Assembly (NCBI RefSeq): GCF_002939885.1 | Contig: NZ_MDED01000025.1 | Coordinates: 1 to 64,000, forward strand | From: Xanthomonas cucurbitae | GTDB taxonomy: Bacteria > Pseudomonadota > Gammaproteobacteria > Xanthomonadales > Xanthomonadaceae | Reading direction: 5' to 3' | DNA length: 64,000 nt | Shown: positions 1 to 7,405 of the stretch, piece after piece | Layout: each line of letters starts with the position of its first letter | Position numbering within the stretch: position 1 is the stretch's first letter | Position numbers and translations under genes: made by a program | The notes under the pieces: model-generated | What the model was told of the DNA's origin: nothing | The model's database searches: none | Seen by the model: only the letters and a program-made list of their open reading frames with translations

Positions 1-2371
1 GGCCGTCCAGCAGGCGTTGCCGGATCCGGATGCGTTGACTGCCTCGAACGGCCAGCGCTACTACCGCGACATCGAAGGCCGGTGGACCAGCCACGGCACT
101 TCGCCCGATGCCAACCGGGTGCTGGAGCTGGAGACCACGCGCGCCATGCTGCAGCCGGCGCTCGCCGAGCAGGCCCAGGCGATTGCCGCCATCCAGCAGA
201 CCCCGCCATCGCCGCAGGACGTGCAGCGCGAGCAGACGCTGTACCAGTACCGCATCGTGGGCACGGAACTGCAGCCGCAATGGCGCGAAGCGATCGAGCT
301 GGCAACCCAGCGCACCCGCGAAGCGCAAGGACTCGCAGGCGATGGCGCCATGCAGCTGCAGCGCGGGCCAGGCGGTCAGTACGGCGCCGACAGCCCGATC
401 GCCCATCTGCAGCGCGGTGCCGATGGCGTGGAGCGCATTGCAGCAGTCACCAGCACCGACGACATCCGTCAGGCGCTGCAGGAGCTGCAGGCTCGCCAGC
501 AGCTGGACGCACCGGTGCAGCAACTGGCCTCCGCGCCGCCTTCATCTGAAGGCTCCACAGATCCGGACACGTCCGGGTCGCCGCCCTCCAACCAGCAGGC
601 GCTCAACGTGCCGGCCCCAGGCCAGGCCACCAGCGCCGCGCAGGAGAACCAGCAGCGGCAGCAGGAGGGACGGCAGGCGCAAGACCAGCAGTTGGCGCAG
701 GCGCACGCGCTGCAGGAACAGGCCTCACGTGAGGACCGGACGCAGGCGAACCAGTCGCTGCAGGCGCATGCGGCACTGGAAGCACGGCAACAAGCGCTGC
801 GACTGGAGCAACAAGAACGCCAGGCACAGGACACCCAGCAGCGCGAGGAGGAGCAGGAGCAGCGGCAGGCACACGACATCGAGCAGCACCAACAAGCACA
901 GCAGCAGAGTGAGCAACAGACACGCCAAGCACTGGATGCTCAACACAACGAACAACAGCGCCTACAGTTGCAGGAAGCGCAGCTGGCAGAGCAGCCACCG
1001 GTGCAGGGCCAGGATGCTCCGGGGCGCAAACAAGCAGCCGAGCGCACCACCGATGCTATTGTCCATGCGCCACCAACTCTCCACGCCCAGGGCACTGCCC
1101 AACGCGAGGCAGAACAGCGCCCTGCTCAAGACCACGATGCACACCGGCCGCAGATCCAGACCCAACCGCATGCCGCCCAACCTGAGCAGGCACAGCCAGC
1201 TGAAGTGGCGCGGCAAATGCAGCACACGGCGGACCAGCTGACACAAGAAGAGCGCGCGCACCAGTCCGAGCAGCACGCAGTGATCGCGCAAGCGCCTGCG
1301 GCAAATCGGCACCAGGCGATGGAAACGCGCGACCAACAGGCCGTAGCGCCGCCAGCGGCCGCACGCGACGCCACGCCAGCACCAGGCGCGGACCTGCCTG
1401 CCGATGCACGCACTGCCCAGTTGATAGAGGCACCGGAGATGCGATCGTTCGCCGCACCGGTTGTGGCTGAGCGTATTGATGGGGAAAGGGCGCTCACGCC
1501 ACAGCCCCCGGTACCGAATGCGCCTGCAGCGCCACCCACAGCGGCCCTCGTCACCGATGCAGCCAGACAGTCCCATGGCGCGCCCACTCCAGAGCCTCCC
1601 GCCGATCCCTCAGAACACGCCGCCCCATCGAACCGGCCCACGTCGGCATCGGATGCGCAGAAGCAGGCCCCAGAGCAAGCCAAACCCGCCAACGTTGCGG
1701 CTGCAGATCCCAATTCATGGGCAGAAATAGCGCGTTCTGCACGCGCGCTCCGCATCCAGGCCGAACAGGATCTCGATATAGAAAACCGCATCGCAGATGC
1801 ACGGCAAGCGCGCATAGCGCGCGGTGAGCCGCCGTTTACCGAGCGGGAACTGCGCGATGGATACGACCCCGATGGTCCCTCGGCAATGAGACGACCACCG
1901 AACACCTTGGCAGGCACCGCCTCGCAGCAGGGTCTTTTTGCAACACCGGCGCAAACCGACGTTGAGCAGGACGATCGACCGCCGCCCAAGCGCAAGAGCA
2001 TCACCGGTGATCCGGACGTGGATGATCTGGTGTACGCGCTGGACTCCAAGAACGATCTGGCCATCGAACAAGCCTTGAAGCGCGCCGGCAATAGCGCCCA
2101 CAGCGCGGCGTTGGCACAGCAAGGTCATGAGCATCTGGACGCCAAGGCTCAGCAGGAAGCCCAGGAACAGGTGACGACGCGCCAAGCGCTGGGGATGGAC
2201 GTCGCACCAGAGGTGCAGACCAGTCGCGGCCCGGTGATGGTGCTGACGCTGCCGCAGTTCGCCAACGGGCCGATGATGCAAGGCTCAGGCCCGCCCGGTG
2301 ATGGCGGGGGGGGCGACGGAGGCGGAGGCGGAGGCGGAGGCGGAAGTGGCGGTGGTGGTGGTGGCGGATAG
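1..2371 (+). CDS. C-terminal part of a large Gln/Ala-rich accessory-element protein (5' end outside window)
   Basis: The frame is open to the left edge without a convincing start (the first candidate is TTG at 17), so at least 790 residues of a longer protein are seen. The first 150 residues look folded and include the short motifs RWTSHGTSPDAN and DSPIAHLQRGADGVERI. A stretch of some 450 residues rich in Gln, Ala, Glu and Arg follows, then a compact tail with DPDVDDLVYALDSKND, and finally a glycine run. This style is known to me from Xanthomonas conjugative-element proteins such as relaxase tails, zeta-toxin-like proteins and type IV secretion effectors; I cannot decide between them without the N-terminus. 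The next gene starts 40 bases downstream and probably shares the transcript. Function unknown. Confidence 0.6.
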   Translation, partial: AVQQALPDPDALTASNGQRYYRDIEGRWTSHGTSPDANRVLELETTRAMLQPALAEQAQAIAAIQQTPPSPQDVQREQTLYQYRIVGTELQPQWREAIELATQRTREAQGLAGDGAMQLQRGPGGQYGADSPIAHLQRGADGVERIAAVTSTDDIRQALQELQARQQLDAPVQQLASAPPSSEGSTDPDTSGSPPSNQQALNVPAPGQATSAAQENQQRQQEGRQAQDQQLAQAHALQEQASREDRTQANQSLQAHAALEARQQALRLEQQERQAQDTQQREEEQEQRQAHDIEQHQQAQQQSEQQTRQALDAQHNEQQRLQLQEAQLAEQPPVQGQDAPGRKQAAERTTDAIVHAPPTLHAQGTAQREAEQRPAQDHDAHRPQIQTQPHAAQPEQAQPAEVARQMQHTADQLTQEERAHQSEQHAVIAQAPAANRHQAMETRDQQAVAPPAAARDATPAPGADLPADARTAQLIEAPEMRSFAAPVVAERIDGERALTPQPPVPNAPAAPPTAALVTDAARQSHGAPTPEPPADPSEHAAPSNRPTSASDAQKQAPEQAKPANVAAADPNSWAEIARSARALRIQAEQDLDIENRIADARQARIARGEPPFTERELRDGYDPDGPSAMRRPPNTLAGTASQQGLFATPAQTDVEQDDRPPPKRKSITGDPDVDDLVYALDSKNDLAIEQALKRAGNSAHSAALAQQGHEHLDAKAQQEAQEQVTTRQALGMDVAPEVQTSRGPVMVLTLPQFANGPMMQGSGPPGDGGGGDGGGGGGGGGSGGGGGGG
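2304..2369 (+). repeat. Low-complexity glycine-codon repeat with an 8-G run
   Basis: The last codons of the preceding gene are an almost pure run of GGC/GGA/GGT units. It includes a homopolymer of eight G and a (GGAGGC)n hexamer series, and encodes a Gly-rich C-terminus broken only by Asp and Ser. Such tracts are prone to slippage; a one-base change would fuse the tail to another frame. Confidence 0.7.
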
Positions 2372-2411
2372 CCAGAACGCAACAAACGCATTGAACCTAC
2401 AGGAGAGCACG

Positions 2412-3047
2412 ATGGACATCCAGAACACCTCGACGCTGCCGGACAGCGGTGAATCGCACCAGGCGATGAAGGACTCGATCAAGGCCATGACGACAGTCAT
2501 CGCGGCGATGCAGCGGCGAGAGCAAACCCTAGAGGATCTCGTCCGTCATCAAATGCAGCTTCTGCAGGCGGCAGTGAACAGCGCCGATCAACGCGTCACC
2601 CGGGTGGTGGAGAGCGCGCTTCCCCGGCTAACGCAGTTGAGCAACCAGGCATTGACGCAAACGCTGGAACCAGGGGCCGAGCGATTCAACACGAAGATGG
2701 TCCAAGCGGAAAGGACGCTTGAGCAGGCGACGGCGCGCTATGCACGGGCACAGCAATCGCTGGAAACCACCGCCACCCGGCGCAGCTGGGCCGGCCTCGG
2801 CGCGTTGTTGGTCGGCACGCTCCTGTGTTTGGTTGCAGTCGGCTACGCCGTCCAGGGCGCCCGACCAGTACTGGCAGAGGCTTCGCAGCGCCGTGCGGAG
2901 ATCGCCTTTCTGGACCGTGTGGCACGCGCGGACCTATTGCCCTGCGGCGAGGACAGGCTCTGCGTCACGCTCGACAAGGCAGGGCCGCGCTACGGCAAGA
3001 GTAAGCAGTATCGCGTTGTGGCCTTGCGCCAACCGCCTGCGCAATGA
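2412..3047 (+). CDS. Coiled-coil, single-pass membrane protein of a mobile element
   Basis: A 211-residue protein starting at ATG 2412, preceded by AGGAGAGCACG. The first 115 residues are helical, charged and Gln/Ala-rich (for example MQRREQTLEDLVRHQMQLLQ), which suggests a coiled coil. One hydrophobic segment follows at about 119-141 (WAGLGALLVGTLLCLVAVGY), then a short tail with two cysteines (LPCGEDRLCVTL). It lies 40 bases after the Gln-rich gene and probably forms an operon with it. Similar small proteins accompany relaxase genes in proteobacterial conjugative elements ('relaxation protein'), so a role in conjugation is plausible but inferred from memory of the layout. The in-frame extension upstream to 2298 lacks a ribosome site and is translated from the glycine repeat in another frame. 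Confidence 0.6.
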   Translation: MDIQNTSTLPDSGESHQAMKDSIKAMTTVIAAMQRREQTLEDLVRHQMQLLQAAVNSADQRVTRVVESALPRLTQLSNQALTQTLEPGAERFNTKMVQAERTLEQATARYARAQQSLETTATRRSWAGLGALLVGTLLCLVAVGYAVQGARPVLAEASQRRAEIAFLDRVARADLLPCGEDRLCVTLDKAGPRYGKSKQYRVVALRQPPAQ

Positions 3048-3083
3048 AAGCCGAACCGCCACGCGGCAGCTCGGCTTCACGGC

Positions 3084-3205
3084 CTACAGGGCGTTTAGCC
3101 GATCGCGGGTGACCGCTGCGTACTGATCGGTCATCTCGATGCCGACCGCTTCAAGGCCCTCCAGTTGGGCAGCGACCAGCGTGGTGCCGCTGCCGCAAGC
3201 CTTGA
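3084..3205 (-). pseudogene. Remnant of a DNA methyltransferase (C-terminal end only)
   Basis: On the minus strand a 40-codon open stretch ends at a TAG (3084-3086). It contains CGSGTTLVAAQLEG and then AVGIEMTDQYAAVTRDRL. This is the AdoMet-binding motif I (family form DPFxGSGTT) with its following helix and the GIE strand, as found at the C-terminus of beta-class DNA (adenine-N6 or cytosine-N4) methyltransferases. An in-frame stop lies just upstream (about 3206), so the catalytic DPPY half is missing. The fragment lies 170 bases from the end of the membrane-protein gene in convergent orientation. It reads as a decayed gene of an integrated element. Confidence 0.72.
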
Positions 3206-3219
3206 GCGCTTGCTACCTA

Positions 3220-3558
3220 TCATTTGGTGCTGTAGAGACTTTTGAGGGGTAAGGGTTCAAGCCCCTTCTTGCTACACATCGACTTGCAAATCTGATAGCA
3301 CTGAGCAATTTTATCCTTCGGAAGTGAGCTGTCACGATGGTCCAAGAACGCAACAGCGTGGCCATCCTCATCCTGAACACCCGTGCCGGACCGCTCGATG
3401 TCACCCCAGTCTTGCTGGTTCTCATCTTCAGAATCGACAGCTTTTGCTCGGGTACTGCCGTTGAGAGCAACGGAGCATGCAGCTGAAAAAAGCGTTGCAT
3501 GTTCTTGAAACTCCTCGTAAGCCTCTTCCTGCTCAGCTAACCGAAAATCGTTCGCCAT
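3220..3558 (-). CDS. Orphan hypothetical protein, AT-richer than its surroundings
   Basis: A 112-residue protein. ATG at 3558 is preferred over the upstream ATG at 3606 because GAGGT sits 9 bases before it. The protein is acidic in its first half (EQEEAYEEFQEH) and has four cysteines: Cys at about 28 and a CYQICKSMC cluster near the C-terminus. No signal peptide or membrane segment is seen and I recognise no family. Base composition is much less GC-rich than the neighbouring core genes, with codons such as AAA, TTT and GAA common, which points to recent acquisition. It lies between a methyltransferase fragment and the terminator of the tRNA operon. It is probably a cargo gene of the accessory region; function unknown. 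Confidence 0.5.
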   Translation of the reverse strand: MANDFRLAEQEEAYEEFQEHATLFSAACSVALNGSTRAKAVDSEDENQQDWGDIERSGTGVQDEDGHAVAFLDHRDSSLPKDKIAQCYQICKSMCSKKGLEPLPLKSLYSTK

Positions 3559-3604
3559 AAAATCTACCTCGTGTGCAGTAATTTCCCCCCCAATTTTCCT
3601 GAAC

Positions 3605-3641
3605 AAAAAAAAACAGCCACTTGATTCTCGTCAAGTGGCTG
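3605..3641 (-). terminator. Rho-independent terminator of the tRNA operon
   Basis: On the minus strand an 11-bp perfect stem (CAGCCACTTGA with its complement) closes a 6-base loop and is followed by nine T. It starts 8 bases after the CCA end of tRNA-Lys, so it ends the tRNA transcript. Confidence 0.92.
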
Positions 3642-3648
3642 TTTTGTT

Positions 3649-3724
3649 TGGTGGGCCGTCAAGGATTCGAACCTTGGACCTATTGATTAAGAGTCAACTG
3701 CTCTACCAACTGAGCTAACGGCCC
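3649..3724 (-). tRNA. tRNA-Lys (CUU)
   Basis: Full cloverleaf on the minus strand: acceptor GGGCCGT pairs with ACGGCCC, the D-arm is AGCTCAGTTGGTAGAGC, the anticodon loop CTCTTAA gives CUU, and the T-arm is GGTTCGAATCC. The discriminator A is followed by an encoded CCA. It is the last gene of the tRNA operon. Confidence 0.95.
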
Positions 3725-3815
3725 TGAAACTGGTCGCACATTGTATGCGCGTTTTTGCTTCGTTGCAACACCCCGCGAAGCATCGGGTCGAACTGTCCTG
3801 CACTGCCTGATTCAG

Positions 3816-3893
3816 TGGGGTGGCTGAGGGGACTCGAACCCCCGACATCTGGAATCACAATCCAGTACTCTAACCAGCTGAGCTACAGCCACC
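3816..3893 (-). tRNA. tRNA-His (GUG)
   Basis: Minus-strand cloverleaf with anticodon loop TTGTGAT (GUG) and T-arm GGGTTCGAGTCCC. The extra 5' G opposite a C73, typical of histidine tRNA, is visible, and CCA is encoded. It lies about 90 bases upstream of tRNA-Lys on the same transcript. Confidence 0.95.
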
Positions 3894-3924
3894 ACTGAAA
3901 ACCTGCTTCCTACCGTACCGCCGA

Positions 3925-4001
3925 TGGCGCGCCCGACAGGACTCGAACCTGTAACCGCCGGCTTAGAAGGCCGGTGCTCTATCCGGTTGAGCTACGGGCG
4001 C
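3925..4001 (-). tRNA. tRNA-Arg (UCU)
   Basis: Minus-strand cloverleaf: acceptor GCGCCCG with CGGGCGC, anticodon loop CTTCTAA (UCU, reads AGA/AGG), T-arm AGGTTCGAGTCCT, discriminator G and an encoded CCA. It sits 31 bases upstream of tRNA-His. Confidence 0.95.
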
Positions 4002-4043
4002 CCGGACCGAACTTCGCATTCCCACGCCGCCAAGAGCTCGGAA

Positions 4044-4120
4044 TGGTCGGGGTAGAGGGATTCGAACCCCCGACATCCTGCTCCCAAAGCAGGCGCGCTA
4101 CCAGACTGCGCTATACCCCG
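4044..4120 (-). tRNA. tRNA-Pro (UGG)
   Basis: Minus-strand cloverleaf: acceptor CGGGGTA with TACCCCG, anticodon loop TTTGGGA (UGG), T-arm GGGTTCGAATCCC, discriminator A and an encoded CCA. It is the first gene of the Pro-Arg-His-Lys cluster; the promoter should lie in 4121-4286, shared head to head with the membrane-protein gene at 4287. Confidence 0.95.
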
Positions 4121-4286
4121 GCGGGACCTTCCAATCCCGAAGGGCTGGAAAGGTCGGCTATTTTGGGAACGATTTGCGCCGCTGTCAATCACCACGCGTC
4201 AATTGGCGCATCCGGTATCCTGGGGACTGAACTCTGCCTGCTCACGCGCCCCGGCGTGGAGCACCCCACCTTTATGGAGAAAACGC

Positions 4287-5048
4287 ATGCGTAGCGGCAA
4301 TCCCGCCCTTCGGGAATCCACCTTCCTCGACCTCGGCTCCGGCTCGGTGGTCACCCGCGACGGCGAGGCGATGACCCTCAATGGAACCGTCAACAAGACC
4401 GGCCTGCTGCTGTTGATGGCCGTCGCTACTGCGGCCTTCGCCTGGTCGCAATCGATCGGCGCCGATGGCAACCCGCTGCCGGCGGCGCGCGTGTACATGA
4501 TCGCCGGCGCGATCGGCGGGCTGGTGCTCGGGCTGGCCACCAGCTTCAAGCCGACCTGGGCACCGGTCAGCGCACCGCTGTACGCATTGGTGGAAGGCTT
4601 CTTCCTGGGCTCGATCTCGGCGGTATACGAGGCGCGTTTCGACGGCATCGTGTTCCAGGCGGTGCTGCTGACCTTCGGCACCCTGTTCGCGCTGTTGTTT
4701 GCCTACCGCAGCGGCATGATCAAGGCCACCGAGAACTTCAAGCTGGGCGTGGTGGCCGCGACCGGCGGCATCGCACTGGTCTACCTGGCCACCGTCGTGC
4801 TGGGCCTGTTCGGGGTGCGCATCCCCTTCATCCACGATTCGGGCCTGATCGGCATCGGCTTCAGCCTGTTCGTGGTGGTGGTGGCTGCACTGAATCTGGT
4901 GCTGGACTTCGACTTCATCGAAAGCGGCGTGGAACAGGGCGCACCCAAATACATGGAGTGGTACGGCGCGTTCGGGCTGATGGTGACGCTGGTGTGGCTG
5001 TACCTGGAGTTCCTGCGCCTGCTGTCGAAGCTGCAGTCGCGCAATTGA
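4287..5048 (+). CDS. Bax inhibitor-1/YccA-like integral membrane protein
   Basis: A 253-residue protein starting at ATG 4287, with GGAG 8 bases upstream. The start MRSGNPAL and the TF motif that follows match the bacterial BaxI_1 type. About seven hydrophobic segments follow from residue 45, including LLLLMAVATAAFAWS, MIAGAIGGLVLGLA, VFQAVLLTFGTLFALLFAY and FGLMVTLVWLYLEFLRLL. Conserved acidic residues near the end (LDFDFIE) correspond to the aspartates of the TMBIM family, whose characterised members act as pH-sensitive calcium leaks. The bacterial role is not settled. Single gene, convergent with isocitrate dehydrogenase and separated from it by a strong bidirectional terminator. Confidence 0.85.
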   Translation: MRSGNPALRESTFLDLGSGSVVTRDGEAMTLNGTVNKTGLLLLMAVATAAFAWSQSIGADGNPLPAARVYMIAGAIGGLVLGLATSFKPTWAPVSAPLYALVEGFFLGSISAVYEARFDGIVFQAVLLTFGTLFALLFAYRSGMIKATENFKLGVVAATGGIALVYLATVVLGLFGVRIPFIHDSGLIGIGFSLFVVVVAALNLVLDFDFIESGVEQGAPKYMEWYGAFGLMVTLVWLYLEFLRLLSKLQSRN

Positions 5049-5050
5049 GC

Positions 5051-5080
5051 GGGGAATCGGGAATCGGGATTGGGGAATCG
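5051..5080 (+). repeat. (CGGGAAT)n heptamer array, copy a
   Basis: Four imperfect heptamers begin two bases after the stop of the BI-1-like gene. The same unit recurs at 6520-6541, 9061-9091, 15154-15176 and 15250-15270. Confidence 0.75.
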
Positions 5081-5135
5081 TGAGAGCGGTTTCCTGCAAC
5101 TGGTGAGCAGCCGCGGCTTCTCGGCAACGTCCGAG

Positions 5136-5169
5136 CAAAACAAAAGGCGCCTAGGCGCCTTTTGTTTTG
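5136..5169. terminator. Bidirectional terminator
   Basis: A 16-bp perfect stem (C/AAAACAAAAGGCGCC against its complement) with a 2-base centre, rich in A before and T after. It sits between the convergent BI-1-like and isocitrate dehydrogenase genes and can stop both. Confidence 0.9.
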
Positions 5170-5187
5170 TGCGATCTTCCGGCGCGC

Positions 5188-6195
5188 TCAGAGGCGGCTG
5201 GCGATGGCCTTGGCAAAGCCCATGGTGTTGCCGCTGCCGCCCAGGTCGGGGGTCAGCGAATCCTTGGCTTCCAGGGTGGCCACGATGGCCTCGCGCAGGC
5301 GCTCGGCATTCTCGGGCTGGCCGATATGGTCCAGCATCTGCGCGGCGCCCAGCAGCAATGCACACGGGTTGGCCTTGCCCTGCCCTGCGATGTCCGGCGC
5401 GGAGCCATGCACGGCTTCGAAGATCGCCGCATCGACGCCGATGTTGGCGCCCGGGGCCAGGCCCAGGCCACCAACCAGGCCTGCGCACAGGTCCGAGAGG
5501 ATGTCGCCGAACAGGTTGGTGGTGACGATGATGTCGAACTGTTCCGGGCGCATCACCAGCTGCATGCAGGTGTTGTCGACGATCATTTCCTGGAATTCGA
5601 TGTCCGGGTACTGCGCGGCGACATCACGGGCGACCTTCAGGAACAGGCCCGAGGTGGACTTGATGATGTTGGCTTTGTGCACCGCGGTGACCTTCTTGCG
5701 GCCGGTGGCACGCGCCAGGTCGAAGGCGTAGCGCACGATGCGCTCGGAGCCCTTGCGGGTGATCCGGGTGCCGGAGAACGCGGTCTCGCCATCCTCGGAC
5801 ACGGTCTGGCCTTCGCTCAGATAGGCGCCTTCGGTGTTCTCGCGCACGGTGATGAGGTCCACGCCATCGGCAAAGCGCGACTTGGTGTTCGGGAACGACT
5901 TGGCCGGACGCACGTTGGCGTACAGGTCGAACTTGCGACGCATGGCCACGTTGATCGAGCTGAAGCCCTCGCCAACCGGCGTGGTCAGCGGGCTCTTCAG
6001 GGCGACCTTGTTCTTGGTGATCGAAGCCAGGGTGGACTCGGGCAGCAGATCGCCGTGCTTTTCCAGCGCGACCAGGCCGGCATCGGCGTACTCGTAGGTC
6101 AGGCCAGCCTGCAGCGCGTCGAGCACGAACAGCGTGGCATCCATGATCTCCGGGCCGATACCGTCGCCGCGGATGACCGTGATTGTCTGCGTCAT
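5188..6195 (-). CDS. NAD-dependent isocitrate dehydrogenase
   Basis: A 335-residue enzyme of the isocitrate/isopropylmalate dehydrogenase family, starting at ATG 6195 (MTQTITVIRGDGIGPE). Catalysis is oxidative decarboxylation of isocitrate to 2-oxoglutarate in the TCA cycle. Visible motifs are the substrate-binding SSINVAMRRKFDLYANVRP region, VRENTEGAYL, the Mg-binding VTTNLFGDILSDL and the cofactor loop HGSAPDIAG. Asp after AP, where NADP enzymes carry Lys, indicates NAD preference. Length fits the short single-domain NAD type, not the 415-residue E. coli Icd. The longer reading to 6249 lacks a good start. Homoisocitrate or isopropylmalate dehydrogenase is less likely given the SxN motif. 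It is monocistronic, ending at the bidirectional terminator. Confidence 0.88.
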   Translation of the reverse strand: MTQTITVIRGDGIGPEIMDATLFVLDALQAGLTYEYADAGLVALEKHGDLLPESTLASITKNKVALKSPLTTPVGEGFSSINVAMRRKFDLYANVRPAKSFPNTKSRFADGVDLITVRENTEGAYLSEGQTVSEDGETAFSGTRITRKGSERIVRYAFDLARATGRKKVTAVHKANIIKSTSGLFLKVARDVAAQYPDIEFQEMIVDNTCMQLVMRPEQFDIIVTTNLFGDILSDLCAGLVGGLGLAPGANIGVDAAIFEAVHGSAPDIAGQGKANPCALLLGAAQMLDHIGQPENAERLREAIVATLEAKDSLTPDLGGSGNTMGFAKAIASRL

Positions 6196-6558
6196 AACGT
6201 TGGGTTTCCGAACTTGAAGGGGGGAGCGCCAGCCGGGAGCCCGGCTCACCGGCGCAAGGAGGTTTCACAGGCAATTATGCCCGATGCCGGTGAAGGCGCC
6301 CAAACCGACCTTGGTCTAAGGGCAACCATCCAACGACTGCGTGGTCAGGAAGCCGGTGCTCGGAATCGGCATGTATCCGTCCTCCGTGCGCTGCGGTTGC
6401 TCCCTGCCGTCCACACTGACTGACGACTGCCCGCGATGTTTTCGCAGCCATCCAAGAGCCGCCGGCGCCCGAACGTAACGCGCCGCCTCATCGGGCGGCG
6501 CATGTCTTGCTCGCTTTTACGAATCCCGAATCCCCACTCCCGCGCCTCAGCACCACAC
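6196..6558. other. Intergenic region with hairpin and heptamer repeat
   Basis: This 363-base stretch contains no convincing gene. It should hold the isocitrate dehydrogenase promoter (near 6196-6300). It also has a GC-rich hairpin at about 6479-6502 (GCGCCGCC, loop, GGCGGCGC) without a T run. An inverted (CGGGAAT)n copy lies at 6520-6541, just past the stop of the AhpD-like gene. Confidence 0.6.
6520..6541 (-). repeat. (CGGGAAT)n heptamer array, copy b (reverse)
   Basis: Reverse-orientation heptamers (CGAATCCCGAATCCCCACTC) lie 18 bases beyond the stop of the minus-strand AhpD-like gene. The array therefore reads in the same sense relative to its gene as copies a, c and d. Confidence 0.7.
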
Positions 6559-6954
6559 TCAGTCGTGCGCGTGCTGGGCCGGCGGCGGTGCGCCGCCTTC
6601 GAGCTGGTCGAGAAAATCCACCGCGCGGCGCAGGTGCGGGATCACGATGGAGCCGCCGACCACCAGGCCAACCGAGAAGGTCTCGAAAAATTCCTCCCGG
6701 GTCACCCCCGCTTCCTTGCACTGGGCGACGTGGTAGCTGATGCAGTCATCGCAGCGCAGCACCACCGAGGCAACCAGGCCGAGCAGCTCCTTGGTCTTCA
6801 CGTCCAGCGCGCCGGCCTGGTAGGTCTGGGTGTCGAGCGCGAAGAAGCGACGCACCACCTGGTTGGGCTCGGCCAGGATGCGCCGGTTCATGCGCTGGCG
6901 GAATTGCGTGAACTCGCGCAGGCGGTCGGCGCTGCCGTCGTCGGAACCACTCAT
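6559..6954 (-). CDS. Carboxymuconolactone decarboxylase/AhpD-like protein
   Basis: A 131-residue, all-helical protein of the AhpD/CMD fold. It carries the redox signature CDDCISYH (Cys68, Cys71, His75), the same Cys-x-x-Cys-x-x-x-His arrangement as in AhpD, where the cysteines reduce peroxiredoxin partners. The second conserved part, FFETFSVGLVVGGSIVIPHLRRA, matches the family helix lining the active site. Its ATG overlaps the stop of the upstream glutaredoxin gene (ATGA), so the two are translationally coupled. A role in thiol-dependent peroxide or radical defence is inferred. True muconolactone decarboxylase activity is unlikely because no aromatic-degradation genes surround it. Confidence 0.85.
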   Translation of the reverse strand: MSGSDDGSADRLREFTQFRQRMNRRILAEPNQVVRRFFALDTQTYQAGALDVKTKELLGLVASVVLRCDDCISYHVAQCKEAGVTREEFFETFSVGLVVGGSIVIPHLRRAVDFLDQLEGGAPPPAQHAHD

Positions 6955-7256
6955 GCCTGACCGCCCGTGCCAGTGAACAGCGGTTCCAGCTTGCCGGCGC
7001 GATGCATGGCCATCATGTCGTCGTAGCCACCCACATGCACGTCGCCGACGAAGATCTGCGGCACGCTGGTACGCCGCGCCAGCGCGACCATCTTCTCGCG
7101 CTCGGCCGGGTCCAGGTCGATCCGCACCTCGGTCCAGGTCTGGCCCTTGCTCTTGAGGAAATTCTTGGCCGCCACGCAGTACGGGCAGATGGCGGTGGAA
7201 TACAAGGTGATGGGCGGGCCGGCGGCCGCGTCCTGCCGGGGATGTTCTTGGCTCAC
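6951..7256 (-). CDS. grxC: Glutaredoxin 3 type (dithiol, CPYC)
   Basis: A 101-residue thioredoxin-fold protein starting at GTG 7256, chosen because GGAG lies 8-11 bases upstream and because it gives the usual glutaredoxin length. An in-frame start at 7316 would add 20 residues with no family counterpart. The active site CPYC is at 24-27, the cis-Pro loop TSVPQIF at 63-69 and the glutathione-binding GGYDD at 76-80. It catalyses glutathione-dependent reduction of disulfides in the cytoplasm. The 12 residues before the fold (SQEHPRQDAAAG) are a short polar extension. It is the first gene of a two-gene operon with the AhpD-like protein. The gene symbol is by family resemblance. Confidence 0.88.
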   Translation of the reverse strand: MSQEHPRQDAAAGPPITLYSTAICPYCVAAKNFLKSKGQTWTEVRIDLDPAEREKMVALARRTSVPQIFVGDVHVGGYDDMMAMHRAGKLEPLFTGTGGQA

Positions 7257-7405
7257 GGGAAACTCCGTGGTTGGTCTGAGGTCTGACACATGGTAACGGG
7301 CGACTGGAATTTCCACCTCGTCACCACAACACTGTGGATTAATTGCCGATTCACGCCGCCGCGCCGTGCTGCCCGCATGCTCCGCACATCACCTGGGAGT
7401 TCCTC

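Noticed and set aside
962-1576. Minus-strand frame inside the Gln-rich protein gene
   Set aside because: Translation is Arg/Leu/Cys-rich, typical of the reverse of CAG/GCG codons; no ribosome site.
3649-3724. tRNA-Lys 3' end as a demonstrated attachment site
   Set aside because: No second copy of the tRNA end is present in the window and the native terminator follows immediately, so integration there cannot be shown.
5167-6423. Long plus-strand reading frame opposite isocitrate dehydrogenase
   Set aside because: Antisense to a clear conserved gene; composition is His/Gln/Ala-rich as expected from reversed GC-rich codons and no motif is present.
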